This document shows positions 34,546-43,210 of a DNA stretch of 60,462 nt, piece after piece. The position numbers were made by a program, and so were the translations under genes. The stretch is taken from the NCBI GenBank assembly GCA_003567475.1, contig PWZL01000012.1:69290-129751 (forward strand), in the 5' to 3' direction. Under the pieces are notes generated by a model. The model saw nothing but the letters and a program-made list of their open reading frames with translations, did not search any database and was not told the DNA's origin. The first letter of the stretch is position 1. Every line of letters begins with the position of its first letter. Origin of the DNA: Gammaproteobacteria bacterium. GTDB taxonomy: Bacteria > Pseudomonadota > Gammaproteobacteria > Steroidobacterales > PWYM01.

Positions 34546-34875
34546 TCAATCGCGCGGCGTGAAGTGGGCGAGGTGCTTGCGCGTCAGCTCGATGAAACGG
34601 GGGGTCTGGCCCGCGTCCTCGTAGATGGGATCACCGAACTCGTCCTCGCTGATGACCTTGTCTCCAGCCACATAGGGCATGGCTTCGGCGAGCTCGTCGA
34701 GTGCGTGGCTCAGCAGATCCATGAGAATCTGCTCCCGCCTGATCCCCGGAAACATTTCCGCGAGCGCCTCGACGCGCGCGGCATCCTCCAGCCGCAGCCT
34801 CAGGGTGTATTCCTCAGCGGTCAGCGGGGCCTCCGGGGCCTCGGCCCAGCGCTGCAGCAGTGCCTTGAAACTCAT
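34546..34875 (-). CDS. conserved small hypothetical protein
   Basis: The 109-residue acidic protein has EYTLRLRLEDAARVEALAEM and ILMDLLSHALDELAEAMPYV, then GDPIYEDAGQTPRFIEL. Similar proteins occur in pseudomonads under uninformative names. No signal peptide or membrane segment is present. It ends 16 bases before the ABC exporter start, so it is probably the first gene of that unit. Confidence 0.75.
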   Translation of the reverse strand: MSFKALLQRWAEAPEAPLTAEEYTLRLRLEDAARVEALAEMFPGIRREQILMDLLSHALDELAEAMPYVAGDKVISEDEFGDPIYEDAGQTPRFIELTRKHLAHFTPRD

Positions 34876-35021
34876 CGTGTCGACTCTCGACAGGGCTCAG
34901 AACCCAGTGTCGGAGTCTAGCGGTTCGCAGTCGCCGGGGGAAAGTGCGATCGGCCTGGTGCTTGGAGCGTCTACCCCTGCCGTGCTAATGGTGCACGCCT
35001 GTCCGTTACCGGAATCACTGT

Positions 35022-36866
35022 GTGCTTCTGCCTGATCCGCACATCGCCGCCGTCTGGTTGCTGGTGCTGCTGGCCCTGTGGCTGTTCGCGCAGGACCGGG
35101 TCGCCCATGAATCGGCTGCGCTGGGTTTTCTGATCGTCGTACTGCTCGTGGTGCACTTTTTCCCGCTGCCGGCGGACGTCGCATCCCTGTCTACCGGGCA
35201 GATACTGGCGCGACTCGGCCATCCGGCGCTGGTCACCATCGTCGCGCTGGTGATCCTGGCGCGGGGACTGGAGTCGACAGGTGCCTTCGCGCGGCTGTTC
35301 GAGGCGCTGGGGCGACTGTGGCAGCGCCATCCGGGCGCCGGGCTGCCTGCCATGCTGCTGGTGGCCGGTCTGCTCAGTGCCGTGCTCAGCAATGCGGCGG
35401 TCGTGGTGATGATCATGCCGGCGCTGATCGGCATCGCGCTCCAGCAGCAGCTGCGGCCTTCCCGCCTGCTGATGCCGATCGGCTTTGCGGTGCTCATCGG
35501 TGGCATGGCCACGGCGATAGGCGCCTCGACCAACCTGGTCGCGCTGGCGTTGGCTGCCGATCTCGGTGCGCCACCGATCGGGATCGCTGAACTCGCCTGG
35601 CCAGTCGCCATCGTCGGGCTGCTGGCGCTGCTCTACCTGTGGCTGCTGGCGCCGCGCCTGCTGCCCGAGCGCAATGCGCCGCTGGGCGACACGGCACCTC
35701 GCGTATTCGCCGCCGTGCTGCGCATCGACGAGGCCAGCAATGCGGCAGGGCTCACCCTGCCGGCCGTACGCGCGCTCACCGACAACCAGTTGCGCGTGGA
35801 CCGTGTGCAGCGGGGCGAGAACCTGTTCGTGGCCAAACTCCCGTCGCTCGTCATCCAGCCTGGGGATCGCCTGCATGTCCGCGATCTGCCCGAACGGCTG
35901 AAGCGGTTCGAACGTGCCCTCGGTGCCACGCTGGCCACGGAGTTGCCCGGCGACGCCGCGACCGCGCCTCAGCAGGACGCCATCCAGGGCCAGCAGCTCG
36001 CCGAGATCGTGGTGACCCGCGGCGCCCTGCTGCACCAGAGCACGCTCGGCGAGACCCGTTTTGCCAGCCGCTTCGGCCTGCTGCCGCTGGCGCTGCACCG
36101 AGCCCGTGCTGAAGCGCCCGGTGAACCGGTCGCCGACATCGCCAATACCGTGCTGCGCGCCGGTGATGTCATTCTGGTGCAGGGCAGTCGCCAGGCGCTG
36201 GAGCGTGTCCGGCGCAGTGGTGATGCCCTGGTGCTCGACGGCACGATGGACCTGCCGCGCACCCACCGTGCGCCCCGCGCTTTGGCGGTATTCACACTGG
36301 TGGTGCTGTTCGCCGCGTCAGGCTGGCTGCCGCTCGCCGCTTGCGCTGTGGGCGGCGTGGCATTGATGCTCGCGACCCGCTGTCTGGCCTGGCGGGACCT
36401 GCCGCAGGCGCTGAGTGCGCGTTTGATCCTGACGGTGGCTGCCGGCCTGACTTTGGCGTTGCTGCTGGAGCGTTCGGGCGCTGCCGCAGCCCTGGCGGCA
36501 GCGCTCGTCCCGGCGCTCGCGTCCTGGCCGCCCGCGCTGGTGCTGGCGGTGTTCATGGGGGTGCTGCTGTTGATCACCACGGTCACGGCCAATGTCATCG
36601 TTGCCGCTGTGGGCGTGTCCGTCGCGGTGCCGCTCGCGCTCGTACTTGGCGCGCCGGTCCAGGCGTATGTGCTGGCCGCCCTGTTCGGCGCGAGCTTGAG
36701 CTTCATGCGGCCAGGCGGCTACCAGAGCAATCTGCTGCTGCTTAGTACCGGGGGGTATCGCCGCGGTGATTTCGCGCGGGTGGGCACACCGCTGGCGCTG
36801 CTGCTGTGGCTGGCCTTCAGCGGCCTGCTCGCCCTGCGCTACGGGCTGCTTGACCCCCCGGGGTGA
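35022..36866 (+). CDS. SLC13-type permease with TrkA-C-like domains
   Basis: The 614-residue protein has two blocks of membrane helices around a central soluble stretch (about 235-410). That stretch holds two TrkA-C/RCK_C-like repeats (e.g. RVQRGENLFVAKLPSLVIQPGD, written in part). LSNAAVVVMIMPAL and TAIGASTNLVAL resemble the two SNT-type motifs of SLC13 sodium/anion symporters. The GTG start at 35022 has no strong ribosome binding site and is uncertain. Substrate (sulfate, dicarboxylate or other anion) cannot be told. Confidence 0.85.
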   Translation: MLLPDPHIAAVWLLVLLALWLFAQDRVAHESAALGFLIVVLLVVHFFPLPADVASLSTGQILARLGHPALVTIVALVILARGLESTGAFARLFEALGRLWQRHPGAGLPAMLLVAGLLSAVLSNAAVVVMIMPALIGIALQQQLRPSRLLMPIGFAVLIGGMATAIGASTNLVALALAADLGAPPIGIAELAWPVAIVGLLALLYLWLLAPRLLPERNAPLGDTAPRVFAAVLRIDEASNAAGLTLPAVRALTDNQLRVDRVQRGENLFVAKLPSLVIQPGDRLHVRDLPERLKRFERALGATLATELPGDAATAPQQDAIQGQQLAEIVVTRGALLHQSTLGETRFASRFGLLPLALHRARAEAPGEPVADIANTVLRAGDVILVQGSRQALERVRRSGDALVLDGTMDLPRTHRAPRALAVFTLVVLFAASGWLPLAACAVGGVALMLATRCLAWRDLPQALSARLILTVAAGLTLALLLERSGAAAALAAALVPALASWPPALVLAVFMGVLLLITTVTANVIVAAVGVSVAVPLALVLGAPVQAYVLAALFGASLSFMRPGGYQSNLLLLSTGGYRRGDFARVGTPLALLLWLAFSGLLALRYGLLDPPG

Positions 36867-36936
36867 GGCGGCCACGGGGGAGTCGCGTACACTGGCGACC
36901 CTCTGACAAGGTTTTGACCGGAAACGGGGTGGGACG

Positions 36937-37311
36937 ATGAGTGAAATCAGTGGAGTGCCTGGGAGTCCACCCAGCAAGGAAGAGCGCAACTGGGCCCTGC
37001 TGGCCCACCTGAGCGCGGTGGCCGGCGTCCTGCTTGCGGGGCTTGGGATGGTGTTGGGGCCGCTGGTGATCTGGCTGCTCAAGCGCGAAGACAGCGAATT
37101 CGTCGCCGACCAGGCCAAGGAAGCGCTCAATTTCAACATCACCATGCTGCTGGGCTATATCGTCGGCGTGATTCTCATCCCGGTATTGATTGGCCTGGTG
37201 ATTCTACCGGTGCTTGGACTGCTGCATCTGGTGCTGATGATCGTGGCGATGATTCGGGCCAGCGAGGGCGAGCGTTACCGCTACCCCGTCGCCCTCCGAC
37301 TGGTGAGCTGA
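36937..37311 (+). CDS. DUF4870 membrane protein
   Basis: The 124-residue protein matches the DUF4870/Tic20-like layout: RNWALLAHLSAVAG, ALNFNIT and three hydrophobic segments. Function is unknown; an inner-membrane location is predicted. It lies 70 bases after the permease and upstream of the trp promoter. Confidence 0.88.
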   Translation: MSEISGVPGSPPSKEERNWALLAHLSAVAGVLLAGLGMVLGPLVIWLLKREDSEFVADQAKEALNFNITMLLGYIVGVILIPVLIGLVILPVLGLLHLVLMIVAMIRASEGERYRYPVALRLVS

Positions 37312-37322
37312 GCGCGCGCCGC

Positions 37323-37351
37323 TTGACGGGCAGGACGGCGGCGGGAATACT
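37323..37351 (+). promoter_or_regulatory. putative trp operon promoter
   Basis: TTGACG (37323-37328), a 17-base spacer and AATACT (37346-37351) form a good sigma70-like promoter. Its start point would fall only a few bases before the leader-peptide ATG, leaving almost no room for a ribosome binding site. Confidence 0.55.
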
Positions 37352-37360
37352 CCGCCCACG

Positions 37361-37441
37361 ATGCAGACGCAGAGCCGTGATAGTCGCCGCCCCTTGGCGC
37401 AGTGGTGGTGGCCTCTCCCAGCGGAGAGGGTCATCAGCTAG
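37361..37441 (+). CDS. trpL: trp leader peptide
   Basis: A 26-residue open frame (ATG 37361, TAG 37439-37441) reads MQTQSRDSRRPLAQWWW and ends PLPAERVIS. Three consecutive Trp codons lie at 37403-37411, just before hairpin segment 1. This is the classic sensor of charged tRNA-Trp. It has no clear ribosome binding site. Confidence 0.85.
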   Translation: MQTQSRDSRRPLAQWWWPLPAERVIS

Positions 37442-37499
37442 GCGTCTCGACAACTGACTGAAACCACCCATCTCCGCAGTCCGGGGGTGGGTTTTTTTT
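37412..37499 (+). promoter_or_regulatory. trp attenuator
   Basis: Four segments are visible. CCTCTCC (37412-37418) pairs with GGAGAGG (37423-37429). GGAGAGGG (37423-37430) can instead pair with CCC-A-TCTCC (37467-37475, one bulged A). CCCATCTCCG (37467-37476) pairs with CGGGGGTGGG (37482-37491) around a five-base loop, followed by eight T. A ribosome stalled on the Trp codons would free segment 2 to bind segment 3, and transcription would continue into trpE. Confidence 0.88.
37467..37499 (+). terminator. trp attenuator terminator hairpin
   Basis: A ten-bp stem (37467-37476 with 37482-37491, two G-U pairs) is followed by T8 at 37492-37499. It acts when tryptophan is plentiful. Confidence 0.88.
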
Positions 37500-37528
37500 C
37501 GCCCTCGGCCAGCGGAATCGAGGAGCGC

Positions 37529-38914
37529 ATGCAGGCACCATTCGACATTGCGGCCGATCTGGACACCCCGGTGTCGGCCTATCTGAAACTTGGCCCGTTC
37601 CGGCCTCGCTTTCTGCTGGAGAGCGTGGAAGGGGGCAGCCGTCTGGCGCGCTACTCGTTCATCGGTTTCGGCGCGGCCATGGAAATTCGCCTCACGCCCG
37701 AGGCGCTGCTGGTCGACGGTCGCGAGATGCCGCGCCCCCAGGGCCGCGAGGCCCTGCTCGACACCTGGCGCACGCTGCTTGCCCGGGCGCCCCGTCCTGG
37801 TCCGGCGGTGCCGGGCATCCCGTTCACCGGTGGGCTTGTGGGCGTCGCCGGTTACGATGTGGTGCGTTTCTTCGAGCATCTGCCGTCGCGTCACCCAGCG
37901 CATCCGGGGCTGCCCGAGGCGGCTTTCGTCGCGCCTGAGTCACTGCTGGTGTTCGATCACCTGACCCGCCGTGCCGCGCTGCTGCATGCGGGGGGTGAGG
38001 AGGAGCGACAGGCCCTGCGCCGCGAGGTGATCGGCGCCCTGGCCGGCGGGATCGCCCGCAGCGCAAGTCGCGGCACCTTTACGCTCCCTCAGGGCAGCAT
38101 GGACGAGGCGGCGTACATCGATGCGGTGGGTCAGGCCCAGGCATCGATCGCGGCGGGTGACATCTACCAGCTGGTGCTGTCGGTACGCTTCGCCGGGCGC
38201 TACAGTCTCGATCCCTTCGAAGCCTACCGCGCGATGCGCCTGATCAATCCCTCACCGTACATGTTTTTCTGTGACCTCGGTGATCTGCAGCTGGTGGGCT
38301 CCTCGCCCGAGGCGCTGGTGCGCCTGCATGGGCGCAGCGCCTCGCTGCGGCCGATTGCCGGCACCCGGCCCCGGGGTGACAGCGACGAGGCCGACCTCGC
38401 CTTTGAACGCGATCTGCTGGCCGACCCCAAGGAGAATGCCGAGCATGTCATGCTGGTGGATCTCGCCCGTAATGATCTCGGCCGGGTGGCTCGTGCCGGC
38501 AGTGTGCACGTCGAGCCCTATCGCTCGATCGAGCGCTACAGCCACGTGATGCACATCGTCAGCGGCGTGCAGGGCGAGCTTGCCCCGGATGCCGATGCCT
38601 TCGACCTGTTCGCCGCCGCCTTTCCTGCCGGCACGCTGGTCGGCGCACCCAAGGTACGCGCGATGCAGCTGATCGACGAACTCGAGGCGGTGTCGCGCGG
38701 GCTGTATGCCGGCACGGTCGGCTATTTCGGGCACGGCGGCGACATGGACCAGGCGATCGCCATCCGGACCCTGGTGTTCCACGGCGACGAGTACAGTTTC
38801 CAGGCCGGCGCCGGGATCGTCGCCGACAGCGTGCCGGCAAGCGAATATGCCGAGGTGCTGGCCAAGAGCGCCATCCTGCGGCGCGCGCTGGCCATGGCGG
38901 AGAAGGGACTATGA
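37529..38914 (+). CDS. trpE: anthranilate synthase component I
   Basis: The 461-residue chorismate-using enzyme has an N-terminal feedback motif LLESVEGGSRLARYS and the catalytic C-terminal domain (IAAGDIYQLVLS, SPYMFF, LRPIAGTRPRG, FPAGTLVGAPK). It makes anthranilate with TrpG. ATG 37529 follows AGGAG by only 3 bases. The last four bases overlap trpG. It is shorter than many TrpE proteins (about 500). Confidence 0.96.
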   Translation: MQAPFDIAADLDTPVSAYLKLGPFRPRFLLESVEGGSRLARYSFIGFGAAMEIRLTPEALLVDGREMPRPQGREALLDTWRTLLARAPRPGPAVPGIPFTGGLVGVAGYDVVRFFEHLPSRHPAHPGLPEAAFVAPESLLVFDHLTRRAALLHAGGEEERQALRREVIGALAGGIARSASRGTFTLPQGSMDEAAYIDAVGQAQASIAAGDIYQLVLSVRFAGRYSLDPFEAYRAMRLINPSPYMFFCDLGDLQLVGSSPEALVRLHGRSASLRPIAGTRPRGDSDEADLAFERDLLADPKENAEHVMLVDLARNDLGRVARAGSVHVEPYRSIERYSHVMHIVSGVQGELAPDADAFDLFAAAFPAGTLVGAPKVRAMQLIDELEAVSRGLYAGTVGYFGHGGDMDQAIAIRTLVFHGDEYSFQAGAGIVADSVPASEYAEVLAKSAILRRALAMAEKGL

Positions 38915-39498
38915 GGCCGCGGCTACTGCTGATCGACAATTACGATTCATTCACCTACAACCTGGTGCAGGCTTTTCTGGTGCTGGGCGCAGACGTGCTG
39001 GTGCACCGTAACGACCAGATCGATGTGGCTGGTGCGCGGGCGCTGGCACCGAGCCACCTGGTGATCTCGCCGGGTCCCGGACGGCCCGAAGATGCGGGCG
39101 TGTCGATCGCCATGCTGGAGGCCTTCGCCGGGGCGGTGCCGATTCTTGGGGTGTGCCTGGGCCATCAGTGCATCGTGCAGCTGTTCGGCGGGGACATCGT
39201 CCGGGCGAAGCGGCTGATGCACGGCAAGACCTCGCTGGTGCACCACGATGGTCAGGGTGTGTACAGCGGTCTGCCCGATCCCTTCGAAGCGGGCCGCTAT
39301 CACTCGCTGATGGCCGCCGATGCGAGCCTGCCGGATGACCTCTTTGTCACGGCCCGGACCGACCAGCAGGAGATCATGGGCGTACGCCATCGGTCGCTCT
39401 CGATCGAGGGCGTGCAGTTCCATCCGGAAAGTGTGCTGACGCCCCGGGGTGATGCCCTGATGGCCAACTTTCTCGGTGTCGCCGGGGAGGCTCTCTGA
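38911..39498 (+). CDS. trpG: anthranilate synthase component II (glutamine amidotransferase)
   Basis: The 195-residue amidotransferase has the nucleophile Cys in LGVCLGHQ and the catalytic His-Glu in VQFHPES. NYDSFTYNLVQ is at its start. It supplies ammonia to TrpE. ATGA overlap with trpE shows coupling. A dual role in folate synthesis (PabA) is possible, as in many bacteria. Confidence 0.96.
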   Translation: MRPRLLLIDNYDSFTYNLVQAFLVLGADVLVHRNDQIDVAGARALAPSHLVISPGPGRPEDAGVSIAMLEAFAGAVPILGVCLGHQCIVQLFGGDIVRAKRLMHGKTSLVHHDGQGVYSGLPDPFEAGRYHSLMAADASLPDDLFVTARTDQQEIMGVRHRSLSIEGVQFHPESVLTPRGDALMANFLGVAGEAL

Positions 39499-40529
39499 TG
39501 GCCGGGCCGTGGCGGGACATGCTTGAACAGCTGCTTGCCGGACGTGATCTCGAGGAAGCCCAGGCCGGTGCGCTGATGCGCGCACTTGCCGCGGGCGAAC
39601 TGCCGGAAGCCCAGGCCGGGGGGCTGCTGTGTGCGCTGCGCGCCAAGGGGGAGACGTCCGCGGAGATCCGCGGCTTCGCTGGCGTCATGCGCGCGTTGGC
39701 GGTGCGCCCATCGTTGCCGGCGGGCGGACCCACCGTCGATACCGTCGGCACGGGCGGCGACGGCTCCGGTTCATTCAACATCTCGACGGGGGCCGGCCTG
39801 TTGGCGGCGGCCTGCGGGGTGCGGGTGGTCAAACATGGCAACCGCTCGATCTCCAGCCGTTGTGGCAGTGCCGACGTGCTCGAGCACCTCGGGCTGCCGA
39901 TGCCGCTGCCGCCGGCGCAGGTCGGAGACTGTCTGGCCGCCACCGGGTTCACCTTCCTGTTTGCGCCGGCCTACCATCCCGCCATGCGCAACATCATGCC
40001 GGTGCGCAGCGCGCTTGGCGTGCGTACGGTCTTCAATGTCCTCGGTCCGCTGACCAATCCGGCCGCCCCGGACTACCAGTTGATCGGCGCCTACAGCCTG
40101 GATATGGCCCGGCTGATGGCCGAAGCCCTGTCCGGTCTGCCGCTGTCGCGGGCGTTCGTGGTGCACGGTGAGCCCGGCTGGGATGAGGCCACCCCCGCCG
40201 GCTGCTATGACCTGTTCGACGTTCGCCCCGGGGTCGTGCGCCACGAGCGTCGCGATCCGCGCGACCTCGGGCTGGCCCGCTGTGCGCCCGAGGCGCTGGC
40301 GGGTGGCGATGCCGCCGCGAACGCGGCCGGACTGCGCGCCGTGTTTGCCGGCGAGGACCGCGGCGCCCACCGCGACGCGCTGGTCTTGAACACCGGGTTG
40401 GTGCTGGAGCTGATCGGTGAGGCGGCCGATCTCGGCGCCGGGCTGGCGGTCGCAGCCGCCGCCATCGACGATGGTCGCGCCCAGGCTGTGCTCTCGCGGC
40501 TGGCGGCGTTCGGTCGGCGCCGCGCGTGA
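39498..40529 (+). CDS. trpD: anthranilate phosphoribosyltransferase
   Basis: The 343-residue enzyme joins anthranilate to PRPP. The PRPP loop is VGTGGDGSGSFNIST, followed by KHGNRSISSRCGSADVLE and GVRTVFNVLGPLTNP. It starts in the trpG stop (TGATG) and overlaps trpC by four bases. Confidence 0.97.
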   Translation: MAGPWRDMLEQLLAGRDLEEAQAGALMRALAAGELPEAQAGGLLCALRAKGETSAEIRGFAGVMRALAVRPSLPAGGPTVDTVGTGGDGSGSFNISTGAGLLAAACGVRVVKHGNRSISSRCGSADVLEHLGLPMPLPPAQVGDCLAATGFTFLFAPAYHPAMRNIMPVRSALGVRTVFNVLGPLTNPAAPDYQLIGAYSLDMARLMAEALSGLPLSRAFVVHGEPGWDEATPAGCYDLFDVRPGVVRHERRDPRDLGLARCAPEALAGGDAAANAAGLRAVFAGEDRGAHRDALVLNTGLVLELIGEAADLGAGLAVAAAAIDDGRAQAVLSRLAAFGRRRA

Positions 40530-41353
40530 CCGCGGGGGCAGGCAACCTGCTCGAGCGCATGGCCGTGGCCGGCCGTGCGCGTGTCGAGGCGGCGCGCGCG
40601 CGCGAGCCGCTGGCCGCGCTGCGCGCCCGGGCCGTCGATCGGCCGGCACCCCCGGCACTGACGCTGGATCCGCGCGGGTTTGACCTGATCGCCGAGGTCA
40701 AGCTGCGCTCGCCGTCGGCCGGACGTCTGGCCGAGGACACGCTGGACCCGGCAGCGCAGGCCGTGGGCTATGCCACGGCGGGCGCCGCCGCAGTGTCCGT
40801 GCTCACCGAGCCGCTCGAGTTCGGCGGCAGTCTGGAGCATCTGGCGGCGGTGGCTGAAGCGCTGGCGCCGATCGGTGTGCCGGCGATGCGCAAGGACTTT
40901 CTGGTCGATGTCTACCAGATCTGGGAGGCCCGCGCGGTCGGCGCGGGAGGCGTCCTGGTGATCCTGGCGATGCTCGACAACCGGGCGGTGGTCGAGCTGG
41001 TGCAGGCCGCCGCCGAGGCGGGCCTGTTCGTGCTGCTTGAGGCTTTCGATGGCGCGGAACTGGAACGCGCCGCAGCGCTGCTCTCGCGGCTTGCCGAGGC
41101 CGAGGTTCTGCTCGGGCTCAACTGTCGTGACCTGCGCAGCCTGGCCGTCGACCGCCAGCGCTTCGAGAGCCTGCGTGGGGGTTTCGCGCCTGGCTGGCCG
41201 AGCGTGGCCGAGAGTGGGCTGGCGAGCGCCGCGGATGCGGCGTGGGTCTCCGGGCTGGGCTATGACCTGGCACTGGTCGGCGCCTCGCTGATGCGCGCTC
41301 CAGCGCCTGGTGCGCTGCTGGCGGAGATGCTCGTCGCGGGTCGGGCGGTCTGA
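40526..41353 (+). CDS. trpC: indole-3-glycerol phosphate synthase
   Basis: The 275-residue TIM-barrel enzyme has LIAEVKLRSPSAG, MRKDFLVDVYQIWEARA, LLGLNCRDL and VAESGL at the expected places. The usual NN in GINNRNL-type text is NC here, a modest variation. The GTG start overlaps the trpD stop (GTGA). It is not fused to trpF. Confidence 0.95.
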   Translation: MTAGAGNLLERMAVAGRARVEAARAREPLAALRARAVDRPAPPALTLDPRGFDLIAEVKLRSPSAGRLAEDTLDPAAQAVGYATAGAAAVSVLTEPLEFGGSLEHLAAVAEALAPIGVPAMRKDFLVDVYQIWEARAVGAGGVLVILAMLDNRAVVELVQAAAEAGLFVLLEAFDGAELERAAALLSRLAEAEVLLGLNCRDLRSLAVDRQRFESLRGGFAPGWPSVAESGLASAADAAWVSGLGYDLALVGASLMRAPAPGALLAEMLVAGRAV

Positions 41354-41952
41354 TGGCGTTGTGGGTGAAGATCTGCGGACTGCGCAGTGCAGCCGACGTG
41401 GCTGCGGCAGTCGCTGCGGGCGCCGATGCGGTAGGCTTCGTATTCGCCCCCTCGGTTCGCAGGGTCACCCCCGCGGAGGCCCGCGCGGCCTGCGAGGCGC
41501 TGCCTGCCGGTGTGCTGAGGCTGGCCGTGATGCGCCATCCCGAGCCTGCCGAATGGGAGGTGGTGGCGGCAGGCTTCGGGCCGGACGGGCTGCAGACCGA
41601 CTGGCAGGACTACGTCGGCCTGTCGCTTGCGACCGGTATGGGTCGTTTGCCGGTCTACCGTGATGATGCGCCGCCGCCCGCGGGGGTGGCGCTGCCGTCG
41701 CCACTGTTGTTCGAGGGGCGCGACAGCGGCACCGGGCGTCCCGCCAATTGGGCGCTGGCCACCGAGCTCGCGGCGCGCACGCGCCTGGTGCTGGCCGGTG
41801 GACTCGATGCGGACACGGTCGCTGAGGCCGTGCGGCGTGTGCGTCCCTGGGGTGTGGATGTGTCAAGTGGCGTGGAGTCGGCGCCCGGAGTGAAAGACCG
41901 CGGCCGGATCAACGCCTTCATTGAGGCGGCACGGATGGCCGCCACGGAGTAA
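41353..41952 (+). CDS. trpF: phosphoribosylanthranilate isomerase
   Basis: The 199-residue enzyme starts WVKICGLRSAADVAAAVAAG with the catalytic Cys, has ADAVGFVFAPSVRRV, and ends LAGGLDADTVAEAV and GVDVSSGVESAPGVKD. It overlaps the trpC stop by one base. Confidence 0.95.
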   Translation: MALWVKICGLRSAADVAAAVAAGADAVGFVFAPSVRRVTPAEARAACEALPAGVLRLAVMRHPEPAEWEVVAAGFGPDGLQTDWQDYVGLSLATGMGRLPVYRDDAPPPAGVALPSPLLFEGRDSGTGRPANWALATELAARTRLVLAGGLDADTVAEAVRRVRPWGVDVSSGVESAPGVKDRGRINAFIEAARMAATE

Positions 41953-41956
41953 CAGC

Positions 41957-43210
41957 GTGACGATTGAATTCAGCGAAGCGGAGAAAGCCCGGCTGCTGGC
42001 CGAGACCATCGCCGGGCGTCTGCCCGACGAGCGCGGCCGCTTCGGGCCCTTCGGCGGACGCTATGTCCCCGAGACCCTGATGCCGGCGCTCGAACGGCTG
42101 ACCGAGGGCATGCACCGTCATCTCGCCGACCCGGCGTTTCTCGAACGTTTCCGCCATGAGCTCACCACCTGGGTGGGCCGGCCGACGCCGCTGACCGAGG
42201 CGCCCAACCTGGGCCGCGCCTGGGGCGCGCAGGTGTGGCTGAAGCGCGAGGACCTGGCCCATACTGGCGCGCACAAGATCAACAATGCCATCGGCCAGGC
42301 ACTGCTGGCGAAGCTGCTGGGTGCGCGTCGGGTGATCGCCGAGACCGGCGCCGGTCAGCACGGCGTGGCCTCAGCGGCTGCCTGCGCCAGGGTCGGCCTG
42401 CCCTGCACGGTCTATATGGGTGCCGTGGACGTTGAGCGTCAGGCGCCCAATGTCGATCGCATGCGCAGGCTCGGTGCCGAGGTGCACGCCGTGCAGTCCG
42501 GTGACCGGACGCTGCGTTCGGCCATCGACGAAGCCCTGCGGGACTGGGTGTCCGATCCCGCCGGCACGTATTACCTGCTCGGCTCCGCCGTTGGACCACA
42601 TCCCTACCCCTACCTGGTGCGGGAACTGCATTGCGTCATCGGCCGCGAGTCACGCGAGCAGATGCTCGCTGCGGCCGGTGCGCTGCCCGATGCCGTGTTC
42701 GCCTGTGTGGGCGGCGGCTCCAATGCAATCGGCCTGTTTCATCCCATGGTGCGCGATTCGGATGTGGCACTCATCGGGGTGGAGGCCGGTGGCCGGGGCG
42801 GCGGGCTGGGCGAACATTCGGCCACCCTCTCGCGGGGGCGTCCGGGGGTCCTCCAGGGCTGCTATACCCTGTTGCTGCAGGATGATGACGGCCAGGTGCA
42901 GGGCACCCACTCGATCTCCGCCGGGCTGGACTATCCGGGTGTGGGTCCGGAGCATGCGCTGCTGCAGAGCATCGGCCGGGTGAGCTACATCAGCGCCAGT
43001 GACGAGGATGCCCTCGACGCCCTCAATGAATGCAGCGCGCTGGAAGGCATCCTGCCGGCACTGGAGACCGCCCATGCCTTCGCGGGCGCCCGCGTCTGGG
43101 CCCGCAGGCATCCGGGTCGTCGCCTTCTCATCGGTCTGTCCGGACGCGGTGACAAGGACATGCCGACGCTGAGCCGTTTCCCGATGGAGGCCCGACATGC
43201 AACCGCATGA
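41957..43210 (+). CDS. trpB: tryptophan synthase beta subunit
   Basis: The 417-residue PLP enzyme has its lysine in HTGAHKINN, plus GAGQHGVA and CVGGGSNAIG. It makes Trp from indole and serine. GTG 41957 is chosen, with GGAG 8 bases upstream at the end of trpF; the longer reading from 41921 overlaps trpF. It overlaps trpA by 14 bases. Confidence 0.96.
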   Translation: MTIEFSEAEKARLLAETIAGRLPDERGRFGPFGGRYVPETLMPALERLTEGMHRHLADPAFLERFRHELTTWVGRPTPLTEAPNLGRAWGAQVWLKREDLAHTGAHKINNAIGQALLAKLLGARRVIAETGAGQHGVASAAACARVGLPCTVYMGAVDVERQAPNVDRMRRLGAEVHAVQSGDRTLRSAIDEALRDWVSDPAGTYYLLGSAVGPHPYPYLVRELHCVIGRESREQMLAAAGALPDAVFACVGGGSNAIGLFHPMVRDSDVALIGVEAGGRGGGLGEHSATLSRGRPGVLQGCYTLLLQDDDGQVQGTHSISAGLDYPGVGPEHALLQSIGRVSYISASDEDALDALNECSALEGILPALETAHAFAGARVWARRHPGRRLLIGLSGRGDKDMPTLSRFPMEARHATA

